9,032 nucleotides of DNA, taken from the NCBI GenBank assembly GCA_016744275.1, contig JADGEP010000021.1:9537-18568 (forward strand), written 5' to 3'. The stretch is from Candidatus Krumholzibacteriia bacterium. GTDB lineage: Bacteria; Krumholzibacteriota; Krumholzibacteriia; LZORAL124-64-63. The translations under genes and the position numbers were made by a program. This document shows, piece by piece, positions 1 through 6,745 of this stretch (within the stretch, counting starts at the first letter, position 1; each line of letters begins with the position of its first letter). Below the pieces are notes generated by a model that was given only the letters and a program-made list of their open reading frames with translations, was not told the DNA's origin and searched no databases.

Positions 1-83
1 CCGGCCGTGAACTGCGCAATGATCCGCCGGCATCCAGCCAAACGAAGGCCGACGACAAACCTTCCGAGAAGAACGAGGCGTGA
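1..83 (+). CDS. 3' end of an unidentified upstream gene (partial)
   Basis: Reading from base 3, the frame is open to a TGA at 81-83 and encodes a hydrophilic tail that ends in DDKPSEKNEA. Such Lys/Glu/Asp/Pro-rich tails are common at the C-termini of bacterial proteins. The stop lies 4 nt before a TTG codon that is the best start for the helicase gene, which is the spacing expected in a tight operon. Only about 26 codons are visible, so no function can be given. The alternative is that this DNA is the N-terminus of the helicase read from GTG 7. I consider that less likely because the resulting 27-residue, Arg-rich extension has no counterpart in the MrfA/YprA proteins I know. Confidence 0.55.
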   Translation, partial: GRELRNDPPASSQTKADDKPSEKNEA

Positions 84-87
84 CCAT

Positions 88-2370
88 TTGAATCTAGCGC
101 AGCTTCTGGACCAACTGAAAGTCAACGAGAAGTTCCAGCGACATGTCACACGCTGGGAAGTGGTTCCGCCTGCTGCCGGGCGCTATGCCGATTTTCCCAC
201 TCGCCTGGATCCCCGCCTGAAGGATGTTTTGCGTCAGCGAGGCATCGAACAACTCTACAGCCATCAGACTGAAAGTTTTGAATTGGCGGATGCCGGCAAA
301 TCGTTTGTCGTGCCCACGCCCACCGCCAGCGGCAAGACCCTGTGCTACAACCTGCCGGTGCTCAATACGATTTTGAATGATCCCCAGGCCCGGGCGCTTT
401 ATTTGTTCCCGACCAAAGCCCTGGCCCAGGACCAGATGCATGAAGTGCACGACATGGTCACCGAGCTGGGAGTGGACATCAAGACTTTCACTTTTGATGG
501 CGATACGCCTGAGACCGCGCGCCGTGCGATTCGCAGCAGCGGTCATATCGTAGTGACCAACCCCGATATGCTGCATCAGGGCATCATGCCGCACCACACG
601 TTGTGGGTGAAGCTGTTCGAGAACCTGAAGTACGTTGTGGTCGACGAAGTGCACCAATACCGGGGGGTATTCGGCAGCCACGTGGCCAACGTGATCCGGC
701 GCCTGCGTCGGGTGGCCAATTTTTATGGGGCCGATCCCCAGTTCATCTGTTGCTCGGCGACCATTGCCAATCCCACCGAATTGGCGGCCCAGGTCACTGG
801 CCTGGAGGTCGCGTCGGTTGCTGAAAATGGGGCGCCCCGCGGTGAAAAACACTTCGTATTTTACAACCCACCGGTGGTCAATCACGAACTGGGAATCCGG
901 CAGTCGGTGATCAAGACCACGCGGCGCATCGCCGAAAAGTTCATGAGTTCGGGCGCGCAGCTGATCGTCTTCGCCCGCAGCCGGATGCGGGTTGAATTGT
1001 TGCTGACCTATCTGGAAAAATCCGGACGTCGGGTGGGAATCAAGAGCGGCGAGGTGCGCGGATACCGGGGCGGGTATTTGCCCGGTGAGCGGCGCGCCAT
1101 CGAGAGTGGGCTGCGAGATGGGACCGTCAAGACGGTGGTGTCGACCAATGCCCTGGAGTTGGGAATCGACATCGGGCGCCTGGACGTGTGCATCATGGCC
1201 GGATACGCCGGAACCGTCGCCAGCACCTGGCAACAGGCTGGCCGGGCCGGGCGTCGCCAGAATCTGAGTGCCGTAGTCCTGGTGGCCTCTAGCAGCCCGG
1301 CGGACCAGTACATCATCAACAATCCGGACTATTTCTTTGGCCGCAGCCCCGAGCACGCAACCTTGGACCCGGACAATCTGGTGATCCAGATGAGCCATTT
1401 GAAATGCGCCGCGTTCGAACTGCCATTCCTGGCCGACGAGCGGTACGGTGGCCAACGGGTGAATGAGATCCTGGACTATCTGGTGGACATGAAAGTGCTG
1501 CACCATAGCGGCGATCGTTACCATTGGATGGCCGACACCTATCCCGCCGAAGACGTGAGCCTGCGCAGCGCCGCGCCCGACAACGTGGTGATCATCGACC
1601 AGTCGGTGACCGGCGGGCGCATCATCGGGGAAATGGATCTGTTCAGTGCCCAGGAAATGCTGCACGACGATGCCATCTACATTCACGGGGCCCAACAGCA
1701 CCACGTAGATCGCCTGGACTGGGATCGGCGGGAAGCCCATGTGCAACCGGTAACCGTGGACTACTACACCGATGCGCAGCGCAAAAGCGAACTGAAAACA
1801 CTGACGGCGGACAACGAACGTCCCTATGGCATCGGGCAATTGGCTGTGGGTGAAGTGGGCTTGATCGCCAAGGTGACAGTGTTCAAGAAGATCAAGCTGG
1901 GCACCCATGAGAACGTGGGCGCAGGACGGGTGCATTTGCCGGAAATGGAAATGCACACCACCAGTTTCTGGTGGGAAATGCCCGAGTCGTTGCAGGACGA
2001 AATGTCTGACGTGGGGCACGATCTTGGCGAGGCGCTGAAGGGCTTGTCACATCTGCTGGGCCGAGTGGCGCCGGTCTTCATCATGGCCGACATGTCCGAT
2101 CTGCACAGCACCGCCATGGTGCGTTCGCCTTTCACGGGCCATCCAACCTTGTACCTCTACGATTCTTTTCCCGGTGGAGTGGGTTTTGCCCGCAGGATCT
2201 TCGATCAATTCGAGGAAATTTGTGGCGCCGCTGAAGATCATCTGGGCAAGTGTCCCTGCGAAAAAGGCTGCCCTTCCTGTGTGGGCGCTGCCGCTGATTC
2301 GGGTAATACGGCCCGGGCAGGTGCGACCTGGTTGCTGACTCGCTTGGGGCAAGCAGCCGGCGAGGCCTGA
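88..2370 (+). CDS. mrfA: MrfA/YprA-type DEAD/DEAH-box DNA repair helicase
   Basis: This is an ATP-dependent SF2 helicase of the MrfA (YprA) family, related to Hrq1. In B. subtilis MrfA is a 3'-5' DNA helicase acting with MrfB in a UvrA-independent pathway for mitomycin C lesions. Numbered from the TTG at 88 (760 aa, near the 749 aa of B. subtilis MrfA), the visible motifs are motif I PTASGKT (about 78-84), FPTKAL (107-112), TNPDML (157-162), motif II DEVH (186-189), motif III SAT (223-225) and motif VI QQAGRAGR (382-389). The C-terminal DUF1998-type region ends in a C-x-C-x3-C-x2-C zinc cluster (C722, C724, C728, C731), the arrangement typical of MrfA. The TTG start has GAGG at 75-78, 9 nt upstream, and gives an N-terminus (NLAQLLDQLK) that lines up with the start of YprA. 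GTG 7 and ATG 19 are in-frame alternatives that would overlap the preceding gene. The stop is 1 nt before the mrfB start. Confidence 0.93.
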   Translation: MNLAQLLDQLKVNEKFQRHVTRWEVVPPAAGRYADFPTRLDPRLKDVLRQRGIEQLYSHQTESFELADAGKSFVVPTPTASGKTLCYNLPVLNTILNDPQARALYLFPTKALAQDQMHEVHDMVTELGVDIKTFTFDGDTPETARRAIRSSGHIVVTNPDMLHQGIMPHHTLWVKLFENLKYVVVDEVHQYRGVFGSHVANVIRRLRRVANFYGADPQFICCSATIANPTELAAQVTGLEVASVAENGAPRGEKHFVFYNPPVVNHELGIRQSVIKTTRRIAEKFMSSGAQLIVFARSRMRVELLLTYLEKSGRRVGIKSGEVRGYRGGYLPGERRAIESGLRDGTVKTVVSTNALELGIDIGRLDVCIMAGYAGTVASTWQQAGRAGRRQNLSAVVLVASSSPADQYIINNPDYFFGRSPEHATLDPDNLVIQMSHLKCAAFELPFLADERYGGQRVNEILDYLVDMKVLHHSGDRYHWMADTYPAEDVSLRSAAPDNVVIIDQSVTGGRIIGEMDLFSAQEMLHDDAIYIHGAQQHHVDRLDWDRREAHVQPVTVDYYTDAQRKSELKTLTADNERPYGIGQLAVGEVGLIAKVTVFKKIKLGTHENVGAGRVHLPEMEMHTTSFWWEMPESLQDEMSDVGHDLGEALKGLSHLLGRVAPVFIMADMSDLHSTAMVRSPFTGHPTLYLYDSFPGGVGFARRIFDQFEEICGAAEDHLGKCPCEKGCPSCVGAAADSGNTARAGATWLLTRLGQAAGEA

Positions 2371-2371
2371 G

Positions 2372-3589
2372 ATGGACCTGAAGAAACGACTGGCCCAATT
2401 GGACCGGTTAACCCGCAAGCCCAAACCCGCTGAGCCGGATCTTTCGACTGTTGATCAAGCCCCGTTGGACCAGGATACCTTGTTGGCCGAAATGGGCCTT
2501 GAGCGTGAAGATACCGAAGCTGGTCCCGTGTGGTGGGTCGACCATAAAGATGATTTGTTTTCTCCCCCGCCACAATTGCCGCCATTTAACGGCCTCTTTA
2601 CCCGTGAGCCCAATTTGTGCCCCCGCGCCGAAGAGATCCTTTTTCTGGATACCGAAACGACCGGGTTGGCCGGAGGCACCGGCACCCTGGTTTTTCAATT
2701 GGGAATCAGTTGGTGGCGGGATGAAGCCTTGCACACTCGGCAGTATTTCCTGCCTGGCCCCGGGCATGAAATGGCCATGATGGTGGCCCTGGGAGAGCGG
2801 GCTCAATCGTTCAAGGCCATCGTTACTTTTAATGGCGCCTCATTTGATCTGCCCTTGTTGCGCACGCGGGCCTTGTTGAACCGCTTGGTCGATCCACTGG
2901 CTCACCTTGTCAGTTGGGACCTGCTGGTACCCGCTCGCAGGCTCTGGGGCAATCGCTTGCAAGACTGCCGGCAACAGACGCTGGAACTGGCAATCTGTGG
3001 CCGTCAGCGCCTGAGCGGAGACATCGACGGGGCGCGGATCCCGCAAACCTGGTTCGATTTCCTGGCGTCAAGACAGGCTGGGTTGCTGCCCAACGTGCTG
3101 TCCCACAACCACCGAGACATGGTCGGCATGGCCGAAATTTTTGGCAGGGTGTGCCGGGTCGGCCAATGGTTGGCCAATAGAGAAGACACGGCGGCCCGGT
3201 GGCCGGATGAAGACCTTCCCGTGGATCGCGCCGGAGCTTGGGCGTTGGGTCGGATCTGCGAGCGCCGCCAAGAAGCCGAGATGGCGGCTTCGTTTTTTAC
3301 ACAGGGTTGGCAGGTGGGCAACGGAGGAATGGCGGACCCGGTGGCGCAGAACCGTTTCTGCCGCGATGCGATTCGGAATCTGAAGCGAAATCGGCAGTGG
3401 GATCTGGTTGAAAAACTGATCCATGATGCCTTAGAATCAAACGAGAACGATGAAGCGATGCACCGCGAAGCGGCCATCCTTTACGAGCACCGCTTGGTGG
3501 ACTGGGAGCGGGCCCTGCGCCATGCGGAATTGGCAAAAGATGAGCACCGGGTCGCCCGGTTGCAGAGAATCTTGGCAAGCAGACTCTGA
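2372..3589 (+). CDS. mrfB: MrfB/YprB-type DEDD exonuclease with C-terminal helical (TPR-like) region
   Basis: This is a predicted metal-dependent 3'-5' exonuclease of the RNase H-like YprB family, the partner of MrfA in mitomycin-lesion repair. The catalytic core spans about residues 87-262. ExoI is LDTETTG (D93, E95), ExoII is FNGASFD (D159), and ExoIII is HNHRD (H245, D249), so all four acidic residues and the histidine are present and an active enzyme is predicted. Residues 1-80 form a proline-rich N-terminal segment. Residues about 285-405 are helical and repeat-like, as in the TPR-type tail of MrfB, with ALGRICERRQEAEMAASFF and a second helical block at 345-400. The ATG lies 1 nt after the mrfA stop with GAGG 7 nt upstream (inside the end of mrfA), which indicates translational coupling and fixed stoichiometry with the helicase. 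The gene is intact. Confidence 0.92.
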   Translation: MDLKKRLAQLDRLTRKPKPAEPDLSTVDQAPLDQDTLLAEMGLEREDTEAGPVWWVDHKDDLFSPPPQLPPFNGLFTREPNLCPRAEEILFLDTETTGLAGGTGTLVFQLGISWWRDEALHTRQYFLPGPGHEMAMMVALGERAQSFKAIVTFNGASFDLPLLRTRALLNRLVDPLAHLVSWDLLVPARRLWGNRLQDCRQQTLELAICGRQRLSGDIDGARIPQTWFDFLASRQAGLLPNVLSHNHRDMVGMAEIFGRVCRVGQWLANREDTAARWPDEDLPVDRAGAWALGRICERRQEAEMAASFFTQGWQVGNGGMADPVAQNRFCRDAIRNLKRNRQWDLVEKLIHDALESNENDEAMHREAAILYEHRLVDWERALRHAELAKDEHRVARLQRILASRL

Positions 3590-3633
3590 CCTGTTTGGGC
3601 GCGCGCAAAGCCGCCATTTGAGAGGAGACCGCG

Positions 3634-4062
3634 GTGAATGTGACCCAACATGAGGCTCAGCTGTTGCTGGCGGCCATACGCGTGCAGGCTCACCTGCTGG
3701 AACGGTCGCCAACGCCGGCTGAGGTGGCCGAGTTGTTGGACATGTCGGAATCGTCCATACGGTTGCAGTTGGTGTTTCTGAAAGATTTGGGGGCTGTTGA
3801 TCTGGTGGAGAGCGCCTTTGCGACCCATGCGGAAATTCGAGATGCAAATCTGTTGGCGAGCCTCAGTGAAGCTGAGGGGCCGGCCTTGAGTGAAGACCTG
3901 AAGGATTTTGATCGGCGCAAACAGGAAGAATCAGAGCGGATGGCGCAATTGTTTGATTCTGGTGAAAGTGAACAGCAGCACCAGGAAAAACTGGGCAAAA
4001 TGGACGCGGAACTGAAGGAATTCCGGAGGCAGAAACCGGCCAATCCTTTTGGCGAAGACTAG
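3634..4062 (+). CDS. Small winged-helix DNA-binding protein, third gene of the mrfAB cluster
   Basis: The product has 142 aa. Residues about 5-60 look like a winged helix-turn-helix: a first helix (EAQLLLAAIRVQAHLLE), then TPAEVAELLDMSESSIRLQL as the HTH with a recognition helix around 38-50, then a short strand region LGAVDLVES as the wing. This resembles MarR/ArsR-like or replication-protein-type wHTH folds, but I cannot assign a family. Residues about 85-135 are strongly charged and probably helical, perhaps a coiled coil, and the protein ends in the short tail NPFGED. The GTG start has AGGAG at 3623-3627, 6 nt upstream; a GTG two codons later is less well spaced. It starts 44 nt after mrfB with no promoter or terminator that I see between them, so co-transcription is likely. 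It could be a regulator or a DNA-binding accessory of the repair pair; the sequence does not decide. Confidence 0.75.
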   Translation: MNVTQHEAQLLLAAIRVQAHLLERSPTPAEVAELLDMSESSIRLQLVFLKDLGAVDLVESAFATHAEIRDANLLASLSEAEGPALSEDLKDFDRRKQEESERMAQLFDSGESEQQHQEKLGKMDAELKEFRRQKPANPFGED

Positions 4063-4082
4063 TAGCTGGCAAGGCAAAAACA

Positions 4083-4112
4083 AAAGGCCGGAAGCTTGTG
4101 CTTCCGGCCTTT
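4083..4112. terminator. Bidirectional intrinsic terminator between convergent genes
   Basis: A perfect 13-bp stem pairs AAAGGCCGGAAGC (4083-4095) with its complement at 4100-4112 across a TTGT loop. It lies between the stop of the winged-helix gene (4062) and the stop of the minus-strand foldase gene (4131). The A-rich stretch at 4075-4085 supplies a U-rich tract when read on the minus strand. On the plus strand the stem ends in TTT followed by GTTCTTC. It can therefore end transcripts from both sides. Confidence 0.88.
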
Positions 4113-4130
4113 GTTCTTCAGGCAGCTGCG

Positions 4131-5954
4131 CTAGTTGCCTTGGCGCAGGCGGGGGCGGAAATCGACGATTTCGGCCACTGCCATTTGTTCGTCAAACCAA
4201 GTGTTGAAGACCTCGCCTTGTGCCCGTTGCAGCAGCGCCGCGTGGATGCCGGCTGAGCGCAGGTCAAAATCGGCTTGATCAACTTCATTGACCCACAGGG
4301 GAGTGGCGGCAAAGACACCGCGCAGGGTCTCGATTTCGGGCAGCATCTGGCCTACGGTACCTCGGATGACATCCATGTTGAAATCTGTGCCGTAGCCGAC
4401 GCCGTCCACATTGCCATTGGCGGTGAAGGTATCGGTGATGGCGTGAGCCATTCCCTGAGCCTGGGCGACTTCAGCCATGGTCTTGCCCATTTGAACTTCA
4501 CCCACGGCGGGCGCGAGTTTGGCTTTGGCGGCCTTCAGGTTGTGGTCCTTGCGCACCGCCAAAGTGACCTGTCCGAGAACATCGCTCATGGGGCTCAAGC
4601 CGCTGGCAATCTTTTCTTCAGCCAAAACCACGTAGCAGAAATCGCGGTTTTCGAAGACGGGGCTTACGTCGCCCGCTTCGGCGTCAAAGACCCAATTGCT
4701 TCCCTGCAGCGACATGGCCACCGTGGGGATGTCACGACCGGCCGCAAAAGGCGCCGGCGTCAGGGTGGGCAACGCTTCAGCCTCTGCGGTCGACATGAAG
4801 GAACCACCATCGACCCGGCTGCGGAAGTTCTCGGCGGCCTCACGGATGAGATCGAGAGTGGCCGGCCCGGGAGCGACCCGCAAAAGGATGTGCCGCGCTG
4901 AGATCTCGTAGATCTCGCCGGTATTCTGGTCGATATCCTGTTCCGTAACTTCAATCAGGTGATAACCAAACTTCGTGAGCACCGGCTCACTGAGTTCGCC
5001 GACCGGCAAGGCAAAGGCAACTTCCGTGAATTCCGGAGCCATACGGTTGCGGTCAAATCGGCCCAGGTCGCCGCCGCGCACGATCGAGTTTTGGTCTTCG
5101 CTGTTGTCCCGGGCAGCAGTCTCGAAATCGATCCGCCCGGCCAGGATATCTTCGCGGATTTCCTGGGCGAAACTCAACACGTCGGCCGTGTCGACATCGC
5201 TGGCCAACTTGGCGAACTGAACAATCTTGGCCTGTCCCTGTTCTGCTGACTGGTAGTCGTCCGCGTGGCTGGTATACCAGGCACTAAGTTCGGCTTCCGT
5301 CGGCTCATAGTCCGCGCTGACCTCGGTGAACAGCACGCCCATGTATTCCGCCGTGGCTCTACCCGTCTGCCGGATGAATTCCTCGCGCACTTCGACGTCG
5401 CTGACCGCAGCGGTGGCCGCCACTTCGTCATTGAGTTTCTGGCGGGGCAGCATCGAACGGATGTACTGCTCGGCGCTGGACCAGTCATTTTCGGGATTCT
5501 GCAGCGCCGTATAGTAGGCGTTCATATCGACGTTGCCGTCTTCACCGCGGAACTGGTTGAGGATCTCCACCGGCGGGTTCGTCTGGAAAACTTCCAGAAC
5601 TTCAGCGTCGGTGACCTTGATGTCGCGGCTGGCCACGGCCTGCTCGACGAGCATCTCGCGCACGAGTGCGTTCCAGGCTTGCTCGCTGGCGGTGGCATAT
5701 TGGTTGGCATTCAGGTCTTGGTTGCCATTTTGCTGACGCATAAAGGCGATCTGCTGCCGGCGGGCATATTCATACTGCTGGCTCATGATCTGGTCGCCGT
5801 TGACGGTACCGATGACACCCGGTTCGATGGGGCCAGAGCCAGACCCTTGACAGCCCTGTCCAGTGGTCATGCCACCGAGGAACAGGAACAGGATGAATGA
5901 TGCGGCGATCACCCAGTAGAAGAGCTTGGCCTTCTGGCGCAGAATCTTGAACAT
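4131..5954 (-). CDS. ppiD: PpiD/SurA-like membrane-anchored peptidyl-prolyl isomerase (periplasmic foldase)
   Basis: The 607-aa protein has the PpiD layout. A short basic N-terminus is followed by a single membrane anchor (about 12-29, YWVIAASFILFLFLGG), which places the rest in the periplasm. A SurA-N-like helical chaperone region covers about 48-215. A parvulin domain covers about 240-337, with GGDLGRF, M305, F309 and FGYH (329-332). A second, degenerate parvulin-like stretch covers about 352-448, starting SARHILLRV and ending DFCYVVLAEEK. A C-terminal region of about 160 residues completes it. In the first parvulin the usual N-terminal active-site His is replaced (AKIVQFAK), so isomerase activity is uncertain; the parvulin domain of E. 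coli PpiD is also inactive. C35, just after the anchor, lacks a proper lipobox. The ATG is preceded by AAGGGGAAGAAG. PpiD helps newly secreted proteins fold at the Sec translocon. The symbol reflects architecture, not proven orthology. Confidence 0.87.
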   Translation of the reverse strand: MFKILRQKAKLFYWVIAASFILFLFLGGMTTGQGCQGSGSGPIEPGVIGTVNGDQIMSQQYEYARRQQIAFMRQQNGNQDLNANQYATASEQAWNALVREMLVEQAVASRDIKVTDAEVLEVFQTNPPVEILNQFRGEDGNVDMNAYYTALQNPENDWSSAEQYIRSMLPRQKLNDEVAATAAVSDVEVREEFIRQTGRATAEYMGVLFTEVSADYEPTEAELSAWYTSHADDYQSAEQGQAKIVQFAKLASDVDTADVLSFAQEIREDILAGRIDFETAARDNSEDQNSIVRGGDLGRFDRNRMAPEFTEVAFALPVGELSEPVLTKFGYHLIEVTEQDIDQNTGEIYEISARHILLRVAPGPATLDLIREAAENFRSRVDGGSFMSTAEAEALPTLTPAPFAAGRDIPTVAMSLQGSNWVFDAEAGDVSPVFENRDFCYVVLAEEKIASGLSPMSDVLGQVTLAVRKDHNLKAAKAKLAPAVGEVQMGKTMAEVAQAQGMAHAITDTFTANGNVDGVGYGTDFNMDVIRGTVGQMLPEIETLRGVFAATPLWVNEVDQADFDLRSAGIHAALLQRAQGEVFNTWFDEQMAVAEIVDFRPRLRQGN

Positions 5955-6023
5955 TTGCTTCTTCCCCTTGGAAAGTTCGGAACGATGGAAAACAGTGCCT
6001 TAAAATGGTAGATGTCGTCCTTA

Positions 6024-6053
6024 TTTACAAGTTGGACATTGCCCCGAGTTCAA
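6024..6053 (-). promoter_or_regulatory. Candidate sigma70 promoter for the foldase gene
   Basis: On the minus strand a TTGAAC (complement of 6048-6053) and a TGTAAA (complement of 6024-6029) are separated by 18 nt. Each matches 4 of 6 consensus bases. The position, about 70 nt upstream of the ATG, is suitable. The match is modest and could be chance in this AT-richer intergenic DNA. Confidence 0.3.
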
Positions 6054-6120
6054 TTTCTGCTAACCTTCGGCAATATTGTCGAGTGCTTAAATCCTCAACC
6101 ACGGTGAGTCAAAGGCCATT

Positions 6121-6549
6121 ATGCTTCATCACCCCGGTCTGGCAGCATTGCTGAGCGGATTGGCTGCCCAAGGTGCCAAAGTGCTCCTGGAAGCTCTCTT
6201 GCGGCGGCGCTGGCGCCCCGAATTGTTTTTCACCAACGGTGGCATGCCCAGCTCTCACACCGCCACGGTGACCACTTTGGCACTCATTGTTGGCCACAGC
6301 GAAGGCTATGGGTCAGCAATTTTCAGTCTGGTTCTTGTTTTCAGTCTTTTCGTGGTTTTTGAGGCTACGGGATTGCGGCAGGAAATCGGCAAGCAGGCTC
6401 AACTGCTGAATGACCTGATGGACAGTGCCATGCACGGTGAACGCCTCGATGGGCACCGGTTGCGGGAGTTGGTGGGGCACACCTGGGCGGAAGTCGGCGG
6501 GGGATTGGTATTTGGTGTGCTGTTCTATTTGTGGCTGGTTCCTCGGTGA
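6121..6549 (+). CDS. Divergent PAP2-family (DUF212/YuiD) integral membrane protein
   Basis: This 142-aa membrane protein is recognised by the family signatures of the divergent PAP2 group. GGMPSSHTA (40-48) corresponds to the PSGH motif of phosphatidic acid phosphatases. FEATGLRQEIGKQAQLLN (80-97) matches the family's conserved YDAxGVRRxxGxQAxxLN-type block, and LRELVGHTWAEVGGG (114-128) is the third block. K20 and the downstream WRP (31-33) may stand in for the KxxxxxxRP motif. Hydrophobic segments lie at about 48-58, 66-82 and 124-140. The cellular substrate of the family is not firmly established; a lipid- or isoprenoid-phosphate phosphatase role is an inference from PAP2 homology. The length is close to the usual 140-160 aa. 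The ATG has AAAGG at 6111-6115, 5 nt upstream. The gene is transcribed divergently from the foldase, and I see no convincing promoter of its own. Confidence 0.88.
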   Translation: MLHHPGLAALLSGLAAQGAKVLLEALLRRRWRPELFFTNGGMPSSHTATVTTLALIVGHSEGYGSAIFSLVLVFSLFVVFEATGLRQEIGKQAQLLNDLMDSAMHGERLDGHRLRELVGHTWAEVGGGLVFGVLFYLWLVPR

Positions 6550-6589
6550 GCCACATGATGAGGTATAAAGAAATCCCTAATTTTTCCTG

Positions 6590-6617
6590 TTGACAGCTTG
6601 TTGGGAAATTGTATGAT
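6590..6617 (+). promoter_or_regulatory. Strong sigma70-type promoter for the parA-CBM operon
   Basis: A perfect -35 TTGACA (6590-6595) is followed after 16 nt by the -10 TATGAT (6612-6617), a 5 of 6 match. Transcription would start near 6624, leaving a leader of about 120 nt before the ATG at 6746. The -35 is embedded in the inverted repeat CTGT-TG-ACAG (6587-6596), which could be an operator half or coincidence. An AT-rich stretch (6576-6586) sits just upstream, as for an UP element. Confidence 0.75.
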
Positions 6618-6729
6618 TCGCAGAACAGGAGGACGGAGCGAGGGAGCCGTTTGCCCTTTTGGCATAGATTGAGGTCGTGAAGTCCACCGGATTTGCGGCC
6701 CGCCTCGAGGCAGAGATTTACGATTCATC

Positions 6730-6745
6730 ATCGAAAGGATTCGAT
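6730..6745 (+). promoter_or_regulatory. Hairpin presenting the parA-CBM Shine-Dalgarno in its loop
   Basis: ATCGAA (6730-6735) pairs perfectly with TTCGAT (6740-6745) around an AGGA tetraloop (6736-6739), directly abutting the ATG at 6746. The Shine-Dalgarno AAAGGA (6734-6739) overlaps the loop, so the structure could hold the site exposed or limit access to it. The 6-bp stem is AU-rich and weak. The Shine-Dalgarno and its 6-nt spacing are the main reason for choosing ATG 6746. Confidence 0.4.

Noticed and set aside
94..2019. 641-codon open frame on the minus strand within the helicase gene
   Set aside because: It is antisense to a gene with all helicase motifs. Its translation is His/Gln/Pro-rich low-complexity sequence with no recognisable domain, and it is a shadow of codon bias in the real gene.
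5840..5870. Lipoprotein signal at C35 of the foldase
   Set aside because: The residues before the cysteine (GQG) do not make a lipobox. The PpiD-like single membrane anchor explains the N-terminus better.
4275..5900. Two open frames of 208 and 211 codons on the plus strand (4275-4901 and 5265-5900)
   Set aside because: Both lie antisense to the foldase gene, whose domain structure is continuous. Their translations show no domain and have no credible promoters.
6651..6680. Possible 9-residue leader peptide (TTG start) in the parA-CBM leader
   Set aside because: It has a weak TTG start, an arbitrary sequence with no run of regulatory codons, and no attenuator-like hairpin with a U-tract after it.
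6677..6745. N-terminal extension of the ParA-CBM protein from GTG 6677
   Set aside because: GAGG lies only 2 nt from the GTG, while ATG 6746 has a well-spaced AAAGGA and begins exactly at the first strand of the ParA fold (MRVVALANQKGG).
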